Shown here one piece after another: positions 54,003 through 64,000 of a stretch of DNA of 64,000 nucleotides. The notes beneath the pieces were generated by a model, which made no database searches, was not told the DNA's origin, and saw nothing but the letters and a program-made list of their open reading frames with translations. Position numbers and translations under genes: made by a program. Source of the DNA: Podocnemis expansa (taxonomy: Eukaryota > Chordata > Testudines > Podocnemididae); NCBI GenBank assembly GCA_007922195.1, contig ML682092.1, positions 1,141,721-1,205,720 on the forward strand, given 5' to 3'. Position 1 is the first letter of the stretch. Each line of letters opens with the position of its first letter.

Positions 54003-55628
54003 TGTAGGGCAGACTTAGAAGCTGTGCCTAATAGCTCCTAAAGGGTGGCAACTACTCTGCATGGGTCCTGTATTAGCATGAACACAAAAGAGCACAATTA
54101 GGTATTACCATACTACGTGCAGGGCATAGTGGGTAATGGTATTTGGGGTTAATCTGCTCACAAATCTGCCAATATCTGTAATTCTACTGAAGAGAAATAT
54201 GAAATACTGTCTGTTGTGATATGCTTTTCTCTGCTTTTTCCAAATCTGTCTTGGTTAGTTAAAGAGTAAAAGCAACTGTTAGTTTAAAAAGGCTTGTAAG
54301 AAAGGCCACTGGCTATTTCAGCCTGAATATGAGTGAGAGTGGTGGTGTTTTGGGTTGGTTGTTTTTGGAGCAAAATGCTGGGGGGCATTTCTGTTTCAGT
54401 TGCAGCTCCTCTTGTCAAATGATAGATATAGCTAGGCTTCTTTGAGGTCTTCTTTGTTATGTTAAGGACAGTAGATGTTTGCAGCTATTTGATATTTAAG
54501 AGTTGTTGTGATTAGGGAGAGGCAAACTCTCTGAGCTGAGATTACTGAAGAGAAGCAGCAGGTGGAGCTAGTGGATGGAGAGAGTGGCCATGGTGAGCTG
54601 GGTGGTGCAAGTGACTGGAGGATAGAGCTGGCAAGCTGGGTTGTGTGAGTGATTAGAGGGTGGAGCCAAGAAATGATTCTAGAGGATGGAGTGAGTGACC
54701 AGTAGATGGTATTAGCAGACAGCTGATGTGCAAGACATTCCCTATGCACCCTAGGGTTGGTTGGAAGCCTAGTTAGCACTGATTCTCCAGATTAGTGTCA
54801 GTTTTTCCATTAAGTTTGTATGTTCTGTTATGTGGTTTGGGTTGTGCTGAAAATTAATGACTTTTGTCAGGCTAAAGCAAGACACTTGTTTATTGTTCTG
54901 GAATTGCAGGAGAGTCAATTAATCAATAGGTACAGCAAAGTGGTCTAATGATCAAGTGAACTCTAATCACAAGCCAAATTTCAGCAGTGTTTACAGGATA
55001 GTATAGGCACTTAGCACATGATACATCTGTTCATTAATTAGCTACATTAATTGGCTATATTATTTGGATACAAAAAAGATTTACAGAACAGCTGGGTCAA
55101 GGTAATAGCAAATCAGCTCATTTCCCAAAACATTCTTGCAAGTCTACATTATTACAGATTTATCACCTTCAGTTATCAGTTTCAACCACAGTCAATTTAG
55201 TTTCCCACACATCTGCTTTCTCTTCCCATCTTTCCTTTCAGCACATAAAAATCTTCCTTGCCTTTATGCTCTCGACCAAAGTTTAAGGCCTAGCAGGCCT
55301 AACGCTGCCTTTACAAAAGTTTTGCTTACATACATAAAGTTTTTCCTCCACTGTTGTTGGGACCTTTGCTCTATACTGATTATCTAGATTAGTGCTGATC
55401 TCTGTTGTTTGGCCTTTTTCATTCAGTTTTACTACTATTAAAAGCTCTCTTTACTACAGTCGGTCTCGTGCTTGCGAGTGGGGAAGCCTTACTCCTTTGG
55501 GGTTCCCAGGGAACAGTTCAGGATTCCCCAGAATCTGGGTGGGGGCTCGAGCAGGTTGGTGGTGCTACACTACTGGGAAACCCCTAGATATAGAACCTGG
55601 CCCTTGCCCTGCCAGCCCACCCTGGCAG
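54003..55628 (+). mobile_element. Solo LTR, about 1.6 kb, in the MITE-like host
   Basis: Begins TGTAGGGCAGACTTAG and ends AGAAGGGTTACA, flanked by AATA and AATG (4 bp, one change). The 3' part (TTAAAAGCTCTCTTTACTAC, CAGTCGGTCTCGTGCTTGCG) has the look of the R-U5 segment of a retrovirus-like LTR. No coding sequence. The left end assignment is less certain than the right. Confidence 0.55.
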
Positions 55629-55789
55629 AAGGGTTACAAATGTAACAATCATTAAATCAATTTAACTAAAATCAATTTAACAGGTCCCCACAAAAAATGA
55701 AATCGAACTAGCATGTACAGGGACTGGACTTGCTAGTTCAATTTAGGAGAGGAGCACCATGGGAGGTGTGGCAACATGGCCCCTGGCAG

Positions 55790-56930
55790 GGCCATGTGGC
55801 CTCCCAGTCCCCTGCCTGGGTCTCCCCAGGAGAGCCAGTGGCAGGGGAAAATCATTCCCCACCAGCTGTGGGCTCCTGGGCAGGGGGGAAGACATCCCCC
55901 AAGACTGGCTGAGCCTTGGGCTCAGACAGGCATGGGGGAGAAGCGACCCCTGCACACCCAGCTCCCTAAGCGCTGGCCAGGGCAGCAGGGGAAGAGATCC
56001 CTGCATGCCTGGCTTCTTCCGCACTGGCCATGATGCAGGGAAAGCTGAGCAGCAGGGAAGGGAGCCCGTGCATCCTTTTCGAAGCGCTGGCCGGGCAGTG
56101 GGGAGAAGAGCCCCCCGGTCCTGGTTGCAGCGTGCTTTCCGGTACCGGGGGAAGGGACCACTGGGCTGGTTAGAGCCTAGCTAGCCGGACTACAGGGAAC
56201 ACTCCCCCGGTTCCCAGCATGCTCTACGGGCAGCAGGGGAGAGTGGACCCCATTCCTAGCTTTTGGTGCATGGGAAGTGCTCCAAAAGATGGGTGTGGGG
56301 GGTCCCTTCTCCCCCACCACTCGGGGAGCATGCCGGGAGCCAGGGGAGCATTCCCCACAGCATGGCCAGTGCAGCTCTAGCTAGCCCAGGGGTCCCTTCC
56401 CCTGACACCAGCAAGCGCACTGCAGCTGGGCGCAGGGGGCTCTTCTCCCCACCGCCCGGCCAGTGCTTCAAAAGCCAGGCATGCTGGGTCCCTTCCCCAC
56501 CTCCCAACTTCCTTGCCACCCAGCATGCAGAATGCCTTCCCCCGCTGCCCTGCTAAGGCTGGGGAAGTCGGCCTGTGGGGTCCCTTACCTGCCCCCTGGC
56601 TTTCCCTGTGCCCTCGGCCAGCTGCGGGGGAAGCAGTGCACGCAGGGATCCCTTCCCCCACTGCCCTGCAACTGCTTGGGGAGCAAGGCATGTGGGGATC
56701 CCTTCCTCACTGCCCGGCTTCCTTGCAGGGAAGCCAGGCATGCAGGGATCCTCCCCCCCCCCCCCTGGGCTTCCTTGGCAAGCCGGGGGGGGGGGGGTCC
56801 CCCCCCCCCCCCCCGCTTGGCTTCCTTGCCAGATGCTGGGTGTGCAGGGTCCCTTTCGCTACCGCCCCCATACAGCTGAGGAAGCCTGCATGGGGGTTCC
56901 CTTCCACCTCTACTCCACCCCTGGCTAGGG
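55790..56930. repeat. GC-rich minisatellite core
   Basis: About twenty units of 50-60 bp around GCATGCAGGGATCCCTTCCC-C-CTGCCC, with homopolymer C and G runs at 56749-56766, 56786-56797 and 56799-56814. All frames through it are compositional. Related to the core at 35150-35480. Confidence 0.75.
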
Positions 56931-57589
56931 TGCTGAACCCTGGCCCTTTCTTCCAGGGTGCTATGCACCCTGGGAGGAAGGTCTAACCAGGGCTCAGATC
57001 GATATAACTGTTATATCGATATAACACGTCTGTATAGTCAGGGCCGTCCCTTGTGGGGTGCGGGACCCTGGGCGAATCACTCTCTGCAGGGTCCCCACCC
57101 ACTCCAGCACTGGGGGGTGGGGCCAGCTAGCCTAGGGGAGTGTTTTACAAGGCCCATCATTCCTTACCTCCTCCAGGTTGCTGTTGCTGAATATTATCAG
57201 GAGCCAAGAAGCTCCCCAAATAGGAGTAGGAAGGAGGGTGATGGATCATACTGTGCCTGGGACTTCCAGCCCTGCCCCTCCCTTGATGTTTGTTGTGATC
57301 CTTGCCTTCCCCTCAATCTTCTGAGTGGCAGCATAAGAGTGGGAAGCAGGGGAGATAAAGCTGGGTGTCAGGAGAGTAAGAGAAGTGCAGCTGGGCGGCA
57401 GGCACCAAGGAAGGCAGCACAGCACCTGCAATTTCCCATGCTGTTCCTGCCCTAGGCCAAATGCCTGGACATGCTGCAGGACAGAAAATTTAAAAAGGCT
57501 CTGGCCTGGTCCCAGCTTACAGGTGCATGCAAACCAGGTGGAGGAAGTTAGGGAACCCATGAGGCAAACAAGTCCATTTCACTCAGGAC

Positions 57590-58595
57590 GGGAAAAGCAA
57601 GAAGGATCCACCCAGAAAGAAAAAGAACAAAATACAAAATGAAAGTCATGTCTGATTACCAGCCATTTACAGTGATCACATAGGAGAACTGCGGAAGCAA
57701 GACACAGGAAGTTGCATAGATTTACCTGAGAGTCAGCAAATATAAAAGATGGGTAAAAAGACAAAAACTTAGCCAGTATCTGTGGTAGAAAAAGCAGGCA
57801 ACACTAATTGTCACCTACTCACCCTGGGATGGCCAGGGGTAATTCAAACACCAAGAGATTAGTTTAAAAACACAGTATAATCTTGCCACCTCCCAACCCA
57901 AAGGACTTATTTTTGCCATTCTTGTGATTTTTGATCTCTTGAAACTGGCAATACTGTATAAATTAATACCATATACTTCACTTAAGGAATTCCTTTCCCT
58001 AACTGTATTCTTCGTGCTAGTGTAGCAGGCTTCTGTAGCCACAATGTAGGGAGACAGAGATAAAATTAATTGGATGTACCTTTTAAAGCATCTGTTAGGC
58101 AACACTGTATCTGTTCTTTAATATCATAGCTGAAATAACTAACTCAGTTTAATAGACATTGTAACCAATGTCCAACAAAGCTTGATGTTGTAAATTTAGA
58201 ACTCTGTCTTGTATTCTTGATAAAAGTTCTTTTAGGTGTATACTCTGGAATTTCATTTAAATGTGTGAACAAGATGTGTGAATGAAGGGTGGGTGTGATG
58301 GAATCAGTCAGTACCAGCTTGTCCTGATGAAATGCAAGTACTACCTTAGTGGCTAAGTGATGCAAACAATTCCCACAAAAGCGAGGGTCCACCCCAGAAA
58401 GAAAAGTAGAAAACACAAAGCGAGAGTCATGTCTTTAAATGGCTGGTGATTAATGGTCACACAGGATCCCTGGCTCAGCCAGCCCTCCAGCCTCACCATT
58501 TGGCCTGGGGGCAGGGGGCAGTCCTTGGCCTGGCCTGCCTGCCATCCTTTTGCCTGGCCACCAACCCAGCATGACCCGGGGCCCAGAGGGGCATG
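57590..58595. other. Interior of the hAT element, no gene
   Basis: The words CCACCCAGAAAGAAAAAGAAC (57608), AAAGTCATGTCTGATTACCAG and, 770 bp later, CCACCCCAGAAAGAAAAGTAG (58389), AGAGTCATGTCTTTAAATGGC form a direct repeat. That suggests a further small insertion between them. Confidence 0.5.
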
Positions 58596-59069
58596 TGTGA
58601 CGGTGTGCACCCTGGGTTATGATCTACATGATTTTCCTGTTCACTTGTACACTGGAATTGTATGATTTGCTGCCAATTGCACCTTGCAATGTTTCTGTGT
58701 GGATGCTAATAACCAATTCTACGTGATATGTTTCCTATAACTTCATAGTGTGAACAAACATATAACATGCTTTCTATGGCTCAGGGATAAGTGAAGGGGT
58801 TAGCATGAGTCAGCAGACTCCATTTTGGGTCCTGAGACACCATTTCAGGGACCCAGGGTAGTCACATCTCACCTGGCCTCACCATCTCTGGGTCAGTCAC
58901 ATGGGCCCCGAAGCATCAGATGAGGTGATGCACCATATTAGGAAACAACCCTTCCCTGACCAGGTGAGGTGACCAGACATATAAGGTATACAGCGCCTGA
59001 CCCTGAATTATGATTGGCTCTGTGCCCGCCTTACCCCTTTTCCTGTAGACTGTACTGTAAAACCCTACA

Positions 59070-59196
59070 AATAGTGTAGTGGCTAACACTACTGCTTAAC
59101 ATGCAGAAGGTCCTGGGTTCAGTTCCCAGGGGGGGTGGACGTGATGATCTCACGAGGTCCCTTCCAGCCCTATGATTTGATTTGATTTGATTTGTA
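59070..59196 (+). mobile_element. tRNA-derived SINE with CR1-like tail
   Basis: The A box is near 59077-59088 (TAGTGGCTAACA) and a clear B box at 59116-59126 (GGTTCAGTTCC). The body ends GAGGTCCCTTCCAGCCC and TATGATTTGATTTGATTTG. The 3' end copies the CR1 terminus (compare 17375-17407), so CR1 machinery probably mobilised it. The tail repeat is (GATTT)n rather than the CR1 octamer. It belongs to the kind of tRNA/CR1-tailed SINE known in turtles. Confidence 0.75.
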
Positions 59197-59461
59197 CCCC
59201 TCGGGGAGCTAGCTCCATGAGATCTCTGTAAGGTAATAAAGCATATATACGCTTGTGACCTCCTCTGTCTTTGTGTGTCTTGGGACCACTTGGATTGACT
59301 CGGGGACTACCAGAGAGCTTTGTGCTCTAACATAAGGAAAGAGACAGAGGTCTCTCCCAGCAGCAGTGAGCCTGACAGAGACAAAGGTATGCCTGTGAAG
59401 AGACAAAAGAATCACCTCAGTCCTGAAAGGGAGGAGCTGAGGGGTTTGGAAGACTGAGATA

Positions 59462-59545
59462 AGCATCTGATGAAGTGGGATTTTCTCCCATGAAAGCTCA
59501 TGTGTGGCTGGACTAGACCAACACGGCTATCCCTTTGGAAATTGA
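59462..59545 (+). repeat. Penelope-like tail fragment
   Basis: Hammerhead-like motif followed by the terminal ACTAGACCAACACGGCTATC and CCTTTGGAA. The AAATAAATCTGTTAG middle is missing. Confidence 0.75.
59463..59503 (+). ncRNA. Hammerhead-like motif
   Basis: GCAT, CTGATGA, extra A, GTGGGA-TTTTC-TCCCAT, GAA, AGCT, C, ATGT. All core boxes are present and one stem II pair is weakened to G-U. Confidence 0.5.
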
Positions 59546-60837
59546 GACCTGGAAGTTTTAAAAGGTTGTTTAAGCTGGTACTCTCCATCTGGAAACAAGC
59601 AAGATATGGGCCCTGCAGGCCTCAGGCAGAGACTGGCTGTGCTAACATCTAACAGCCAAACACCTTGAGCTAAACTTGTTTGGACTATGAGGTTAGTTTA
59701 AGTAGAAGTATTAGGTTAGCATGTGTGGTTTGCCTTTTGTTTTTTTGTGGCCTATCCTGACTTACTTTTAATGTGATTCTGCCATGCTTGGCCATATTCT
59801 CACTAGAATTATAATCTGATCAATAAACTAGTAGTTATTTTACCTAACACTGTGTGATCTTTAGAGGGTGTGAGTGAAGGAGGCTGGGCACAATCCATTT
59901 CTTTGTTAAATAGAGGGACTTGAGTGTGTGGTGATTGGGAGTGGTTCCCAATCTCTGTAGACACTGGGTCGTGGTGAAGTAACAGGAGCCGGGCGTGCTT
60001 GCTGGGGGACCCACCCTTGAGTAGCCAAGGGGCATACATCCCTTGCCTGGGACCGACTGCTTCAAAGAGGCTGAAGTGGACTGACTCAGGAGTGAGTTGT
60101 CACTTGGCAAAGCAAGATGAATCAGGGTTCAGGAGTGGGAATTGGGAGGTCACAGCAGCACACTGAACGGGATCTGGGGAGCGGTCTGTCACAACATGAT
60201 CCCTGATCTACCTGCCCCCCACTAGCCCAATGTGAATCGGGGCCTAGGGGGAGTCTTGGACCCCAGCACCCTTGTCCCCCTCCAGGCTCAGGCTCGGGGT
60301 CCCACTAGACTCCCCCCAGTACTTACCTGGCTGTGCGTTCCCTGGGCTGGTGCTGGCAGTGTCTGCTGGGGGAGGAAAGGGTTAAACCTCCCTCCCCTCC
60401 AGCTAATTGCTCAGCTGGAGGCTCCAGGGGGAGGGGGGCGGGCACCCCAGCTACTCATCGGCAGAGCAGTCTCTGACTGAGCCTGTGTCTTCCGGCCTAA
60501 AACTTTCGGGGCTCACTGTGGGAGAGGTGGGGCTCGTGCCGATCCCTGCCTTGGGGGTTTGTGGGCCCCGCGAGGCCTCCCAAAGTGCAGGGCCCACGTC
60601 AAATGTCCCATTTGACCTGCCCTAAGGACGGCTCTGTGTACAGTGTTATATTGATATAGCAGTTTTGCTTTAACCATCATATCAATATAAAACTAGGTTT
60701 AATTATATTGATATGACTCTCCCTATAGCGAAATGATGGAGCTTGTTATTTTGCTATAAGAAAATGTAGTGTGAACCTAACTATTTTTAAATCAAAATAA
60801 CCAGCGTTATTTCGATTTAAAAGCTGTATGTGGACAT

Positions 60838-61003
60838 ACCTTAATAAATTTTTACCTTTAGCCCATTAGGTATAATGTCTGTTTTTTTACATTTGGGAAG
60901 GAAGATGAGGTCTGTCTGAATCCGTGCGAGTTGTTTCCATGAAGTTGATGGATTTCCACTTCAAAATGCTATATTTGGTGCCTTGCATGATGACAAATTC
61001 CAA
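60838..61003. other. No gene; Penelope-tail relatives
   Basis: AAATTTTTACCTTTAGCCCA and TTAGGTATAATGTCTG recur at 61649-61690, so this is another decayed member of the same tail repeat. Confidence 0.45.
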
Positions 61004-61755
61004 AGGGGCAGCCGTGTTAGTCTAGTTCAGTAACACAGACACGGAATCCTATGGTGCTTGTAGGGCAAACGGAAGACTATAACAATAGTGGGCAATAGTG
61101 GTTTAACAATAGTGGGCAATGGAGGCCCCCAAACAACTTAAGGATACTTTGTAGAGTCCCCCAAACAACTTAAGGTACTTTGTAGAATTATGTAGTAAAC
61201 AAGTTGGTAGTAAACAAATAGTTGTCTAGGGTGTAGATTGGGGAATTCCGGTGGTGGGAATCAACATCCCAGCAGACAGTCTACGTGACTAGGGGAGGGC
61301 CTGATCACCCCTTCCCTATGAAACAAAGGACTTTATGGGTTATAATTATAACCCATTCCCTGATTTTAATGGACTTCGCCATAGGATATTGAAGGGTGCC
61401 TCGGAGGACATCACTCCCCTGCTGAAGCCCGCGGTCGTGAAGTGGGGTCCCCGACTGCTGACTGGGTTGTAAGCTGTATTGCTTTATGTTTAACACTGGG
61501 TATATCACTTTTATCTGAATATTTAGTTAAGTAATCTGTTAGTTAATAAAACACTTTATATCCTGCTATGTGCATCTCGGTGGTTGTTGCTACTGGAATC
61601 CCGGACCTGAAACCCACTTGATAGTGGGGAACAGTGCTTAAAGACTAGCAAATTTTTACCTTCAGTCCATGAGGTATAATGTTAGTTTTTAAGTCCACAG
61701 GCTTCCTTGTTTGTGTTACTGAACTAGACTCACATGGCTGCCCCTTTGGAATTTT
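61004..61755. repeat. Inverted pair of Penelope-like tails, split by an LTR
   Basis: The left part runs AAAGGGGCAGCCGTGTTAGT ... GGTGCTTAAAGACTAGCAAA on the minus strand, with the LTR cut out. The right part (61690-61755) reads TTCCTTGTTTGTGTTACTGA and GGCTGCCCCTTTGGAA on the plus strand. Together they make a head-to-head structure about 170 bp long once the LTR is removed. Confidence 0.7.
61059..61633. mobile_element. Solo LTR, 575 bp, perfect 5-bp duplication GTGCT
   Basis: TGTAGGGCAAACGG to TAGTGGGGAACA, flanked by GTGCT at 61054-61058 and 61634-61638. Excision restores TGGTGCTTAAAGACTAG of the tail repeat. AATAAA near 61546 is a plausible polyadenylation signal, followed by a TG-rich stretch (GGTGGTTGTTGC). 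Confidence 0.85.
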
Positions 61756-62469
61756 TTTAAAGCGTATATCTGCCAACCCAATCACTACTTATTTGTCGAT
61801 GCCTTAGATATGAAAATAGGAAAGGGGTCACTATTGTTTATGTCAGACACAGTGACTCATAGCACTGTGAAATTTATTACTGGAGAAATCCTATGAGTCT
61901 GCAATTGCCACAGATATGACCTATGGTGCACAGATTTCTGGGGTTCTGTAAAATCCAGCATATTCTGCTGGATTTTCTGCAGGAGTCTGTATGTCTGGGG
62001 TTTAAAATCTGTCAGATGTCAGCAGATACCTCACTAGATCCAAGAAGTGCTACAGAATTTACATTACTACAGACTGTGGAACATTAGCAGCACAAAAGAT
62101 GTGACTGCTCTCCACCACTTAGGCTATTAATTGCAGACAAACCCTTATCTCCTGTGTCTAACCTGCAGCATCCTGCAGTGTTTTCCAAGATTCACTGCAG
62201 AAGGAAAGACATGGATGTGACATGCAAGCAGCCAACAATGCCTTATTTTTGCTGAATTGAAGGCTGAACCTTGCCAACAGCAGTATGTGTAGCTGGAAGC
62301 ACAAGAGATCCACCTTCATGGCCCCAGGTGGAACTGAGAAACTCTTCTGCTTTTCCTAGCACTGTATCTTGAAGGCCATTTGCTGTTCACGACAGGGCTC
62401 TGCAACTAAAAGATAGAAGACAGTGGCAGCATTGGTGACTGGAATTGCAGCAATCCCATCATGACTATA
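61756..62469. other. No gene seen
   Basis: I recognise no repeat or conserved frame. Confidence 0.35.
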
Positions 62470-62527
62470 CAGATGCACAGTAAACAAGGAGTCCTGTGGC
62501 ACTCAACAACTAACAAATTTATTTATC

Positions 62528-62568
62528 GCATGAGCTTTCATGGGAGAAAATCACACTTTATCAGATGC
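62528..62568 (-). ncRNA. Hammerhead-like motif
   Basis: Minus strand: GCAT, CTGATAA (G8 changed to A), extra A, GTGTGATTTTCTCCCAT, GAA, AGCT, C, ATGC. The core is damaged and stem II has mismatches. Confidence 0.4.
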
Positions 62569-62833
62569 TTTAAGATCAGGGAACTTACAGCATGGTAGGA
62601 AATAAATGCAGGAGAGTGTAAATCATGGGATCAGGTCTCACTGTAACAGCAAATCAAAGTAGTTGTTAAGATTCAAACACTGGGAAACACGACATAGATG
62701 AAGGTGAGGTCAAATCACCTGTTGTAATGGGAAAAGAATCCAGAGTCACAATTAAATCTTGCTTTCACATGATTGAATCAGTATATCAGTTCCAATTCTG
62801 CAGTTTCTCTTTGAAGTCTTGATGTGTCACCCA

Positions 62834-63335
62834 AAGGGCCATCCCTAGGGGGGCTACGGGGCGCCAGGAAAATCACCCTCTGTGGGCCCTTCCAACTCCC
62901 CCTGCACTGGGGGCAGGGCTGGCCAGCCCAGGGGAGGGGCAGACCACTGTGCTGCCCCTCCATGCCACAGACTGGGCAAGTGGCCTAAAGGACGGCCTGG
63001 TGCAGTGCTGCTGGTCCACTCCCAGCCCCAGCCACGTGCACTGTGCCAGAGCTGCAGGGAGGGGTGGGAGGCAGTGTGGCTGGGCCAGGGAGTAGGGAGC
63101 CTCACTACACGCTGCCTCTCGCCCCCTCCCAACTGCTCTGGCACAGAGCCCAGAGCAGTGCACATGGCAGGGAAGGGGGGTGGCTGGACCAGCAGCACTG
63201 AATGGGGCCACCCTTTTGGCTGGCTCACCCAGTCCCTGGCATGGGAGGGGGGGCAGCAGTGTGGCCACGCGGGGCCCCCCAAAGCACGGGGCACTGGGTG
63301 ACCGCCCTGCTCACCCTACCCTAAGGAAGGTCCTG
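62834..63335. mobile_element. hAT element, 502 bp, 8-bp duplication GTYACCCA
   Basis: Ends AAGGGCCATCCCTAGG and CCTAAGGAAGGTCCTG are inverted. GTCACCCA (62826-62833) and GTTACCCA (63336-63343) flank it. It is a short relative of 57039-60636. Both have TIRs of the CAGGGCCNTCC form and GC-rich interiors without transposase. Confidence 0.85.
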
Positions 63336-63361
63336 GTTACCCATCTGCTTGAGCACAGCTG

Positions 63362-63658
63362 TTAACAATCAAAAGAGTGATTAGGAAGATTGAAGTGCTC
63401 AGCTACTGGCTTTTGAATGTTGTGATTTCTGATGTCAGCTTTGTGTCCATTTATTCTTTTGTGTAGATTGTCCTGTTTGTCTAATGTGTAAGGTGTGGGG
63501 ATATTTCTGCATGTGATGGCAGAAATCACATTGGTGAATGAGCCCTTGATGGAGTAGCTGGCATGATTAGGTCCTGTGATGGTGTCTTTTGTGCAGATAT
63601 GTGGGCAAAGTTGACAACGTGGTTTGTTGCAGGGTGTGATGAAGTAGATACACACCAC
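63362..63658 (-). pseudogene. Penelope-like GIY-YIG endonuclease, damaged
   Basis: The 98-residue frame reads CNKPRCQLCPHICTKDTI, then SFTNVISAITCRNIPTPYTL and LHKRINGHKADIRNHNIQKP. The tract corresponding to LYIGQIGRS in copy 1 has become PYTLDKQDN, so the YIG half of the active site is lost. It stops at SFDC just before the hAT insertion. On the far side the frame would resume near 62825. Confidence 0.8.
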
Positions 63659-64000
63659 ACTAAATCAACCCCTTATAGACTATGGAAGGAGAAAGCCCCG
63701 CCCCTTAGACTTTGCTGGGCATGCTCAGGCTGCTGTCCAGGTATAAAAGGCTGCGGCTCAGCTCTGTCTGGGCTGACCAGTGAAAAGGAAGGATGTGTGC
63801 TGGAAGGTTCTGACCTGAAACTGCATCAGCCACAACCCTTGGCAGACTCTGACTCTAGAGAGAGCCCAGAGGAAGATCTGCCCCATGATGAGTATCCTGA
63901 GGCTATGGTCCAGGCAACTGCTACAGCCAGCTAACCCTGAGATCTTACAGGGAGCCACTGTTGGCTATCTCAGGTAGGAGGTAGCCCAGGGGGATTGAAG
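63635..64000 (+). mobile_element. LTR, 5' portion, runs off the window
   Basis: Starts TGTGATGAAGTAGATACACA directly inside the Penelope-like sequence and continues to the end of the window. GCCCCGCCCC at 63694 and TATAAAAGG at 63742 make a good GC-box and TATA-box promoter pair. Whether an internal region follows cannot be seen. Confidence 0.6.
63742..63750 (+). promoter_or_regulatory. TATA box of the terminal LTR
   Basis: TATAAAAGG lies about 107 bp into the LTR with a GC box roughly 45 bp upstream. Transcription would be expected to start around 63770, by usual spacing. Confidence 0.5.

Larger units (their letters stand above)
58596..60193 (+). mobile_element. Solo LTR, about 1.6 kb, inside the hAT element
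   Basis: TGTGACGGTGTGCACCCTGG to GGTCTGTCACA, flanked by GCATG (58591-58595) and ACATG (60194-60198), a 5-bp duplication with one change. It matches 31919-33054 and 51730-52195 (minus). It carries a SINE and a Penelope tail, so without them the LTR is about 1.4 kb. Confidence 0.75.
57039..60636. mobile_element. hAT element, 8-bp duplication TGTAYAGT, itself invaded
   Basis: Left end CAGGGCCGTCCCTTGTGGGG and right end CCTAAGGACGGCTCTG are inverted. TGTATAGT (57031-57038) and TGTACAGT (60637-60644) flank it. Without the LTR inside (58596-60193) it would be about 2.0 kb, with GC-rich termini and no transposase frame. A 0.5-kb relative lies at 62834-63335. Confidence 0.8.
53942..60837. mobile_element. 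MITE-like element expanded by nested insertions
   Basis: Outer ends GGCTATGTCCATATACAGGG (left, directly abutting the previous element across TAA) and GTATGTGGACATACC (right, followed by TTA). Without the insertions (54003-55628 and 57039-60636) the host would be about 1.7 kb. It has AATTTAAC-rich flanks, a GC-rich core and GCACCCTGGGAGGAAGGT at the core end. Confidence 0.6.
62470..63634 (-). mobile_element. Penelope-like element 3, minus strand, interrupted by hAT and LTR
   Basis: The 3' terminus is near 62470 (TACAGATGCACAGTAAACAA, GGAGTCCTGTGGCACTC). Rightward it holds the tail, the end of the endonuclease (LQRETAELELIY), a hAT insertion (62834-63335), then GIY-YIG and the preceding Cys/His segment, and is cut at 63634 by an LTR. 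Confidence 0.8.

Noticed and set aside
59070..59140. A functional tRNA gene
   Set aside because: A and B boxes are present, but it cannot fold a full cloverleaf, has no anticodon arm of normal form, and is joined to a CR1-like tail. It is a SINE.
1..64000. Host protein-coding exons
   Set aside because: I looked for long frames with domain-like composition and flanking AG/GT signals outside elements and found none that I could support. Short isolated exons cannot be excluded by eye.

Overview
The window reads as a gene-free, transposon-saturated stretch of a vertebrate nuclear genome, most likely a reptile and, I infer, a turtle. The clues are the mix of families: DIRS-like tyrosine-recombinase retrotransposons, CR1 LINEs ending in the ATTCTATG-type 3' repeat, a tRNA-derived SINE with a CR1-like tail, Penelope-like elements with a GIY-YIG endonuclease, Tx1-like L1, hAT and other DNA transposon remnants, and long solo LTRs. 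I found no host protein-coding gene, rRNA or functional tRNA. Every recognisable protein belongs to a mobile element and almost all are broken.

Layout. 1-2742: 5' half of a DIRS-like element on the minus strand. 2743-8080: old CR1 pieces, small DNA transposons and copies A and B of an unclassified repeat. 8085-14368: about 4.9 kb of a 49-bp satellite, split by a 1.36-kb solo LTR (10025-11388). 14369-17970: long copy C of the repeat, and a CR1 insertion whose empty site is visible in a paralogous copy. 17971-29590: two DIRS-like elements lying end to end. The second carries gag, reverse transcriptase, RNase H and tyrosine recombinase remnants, with a 0.76-kb inverted copy of its own gag inside the reverse transcriptase. 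29591-30992: inverted copy D of the repeat. 31-39 kb: LTRs, MITE-like elements with palindromic AT-rich ends, and a Penelope-like element. 41-43.8 kb: LTR, gag and protease of a Gypsy-like element. 46.1-50.7 kb: 5' parts of a CR1 (with the ORF1 esterase) and a Tx1-like L1, both minus. 50.7-60.8 kb: a multi-level nest of LTRs, MITEs, hAT, SINE and Penelope tail. 61-64 kb: more Penelope-like sequence interrupted by LTRs and a hAT element.

The most interesting signals are these. (1) A hammerhead-ribozyme-like core lies in the 3' tail of the Penelope-like elements, in five copies. (2) There is an inverted gag duplication inside a DIRS pol region. (3) The 49-bp satellite repeats a motif one base short of the CTCF core about 100 times. 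(4) Target-site duplications of 3, 4, 5 and 8 bp can be read off directly, so a relative order of insertions can be reconstructed. The genes do not cooperate as a host system; the window is a record of successive insertions.
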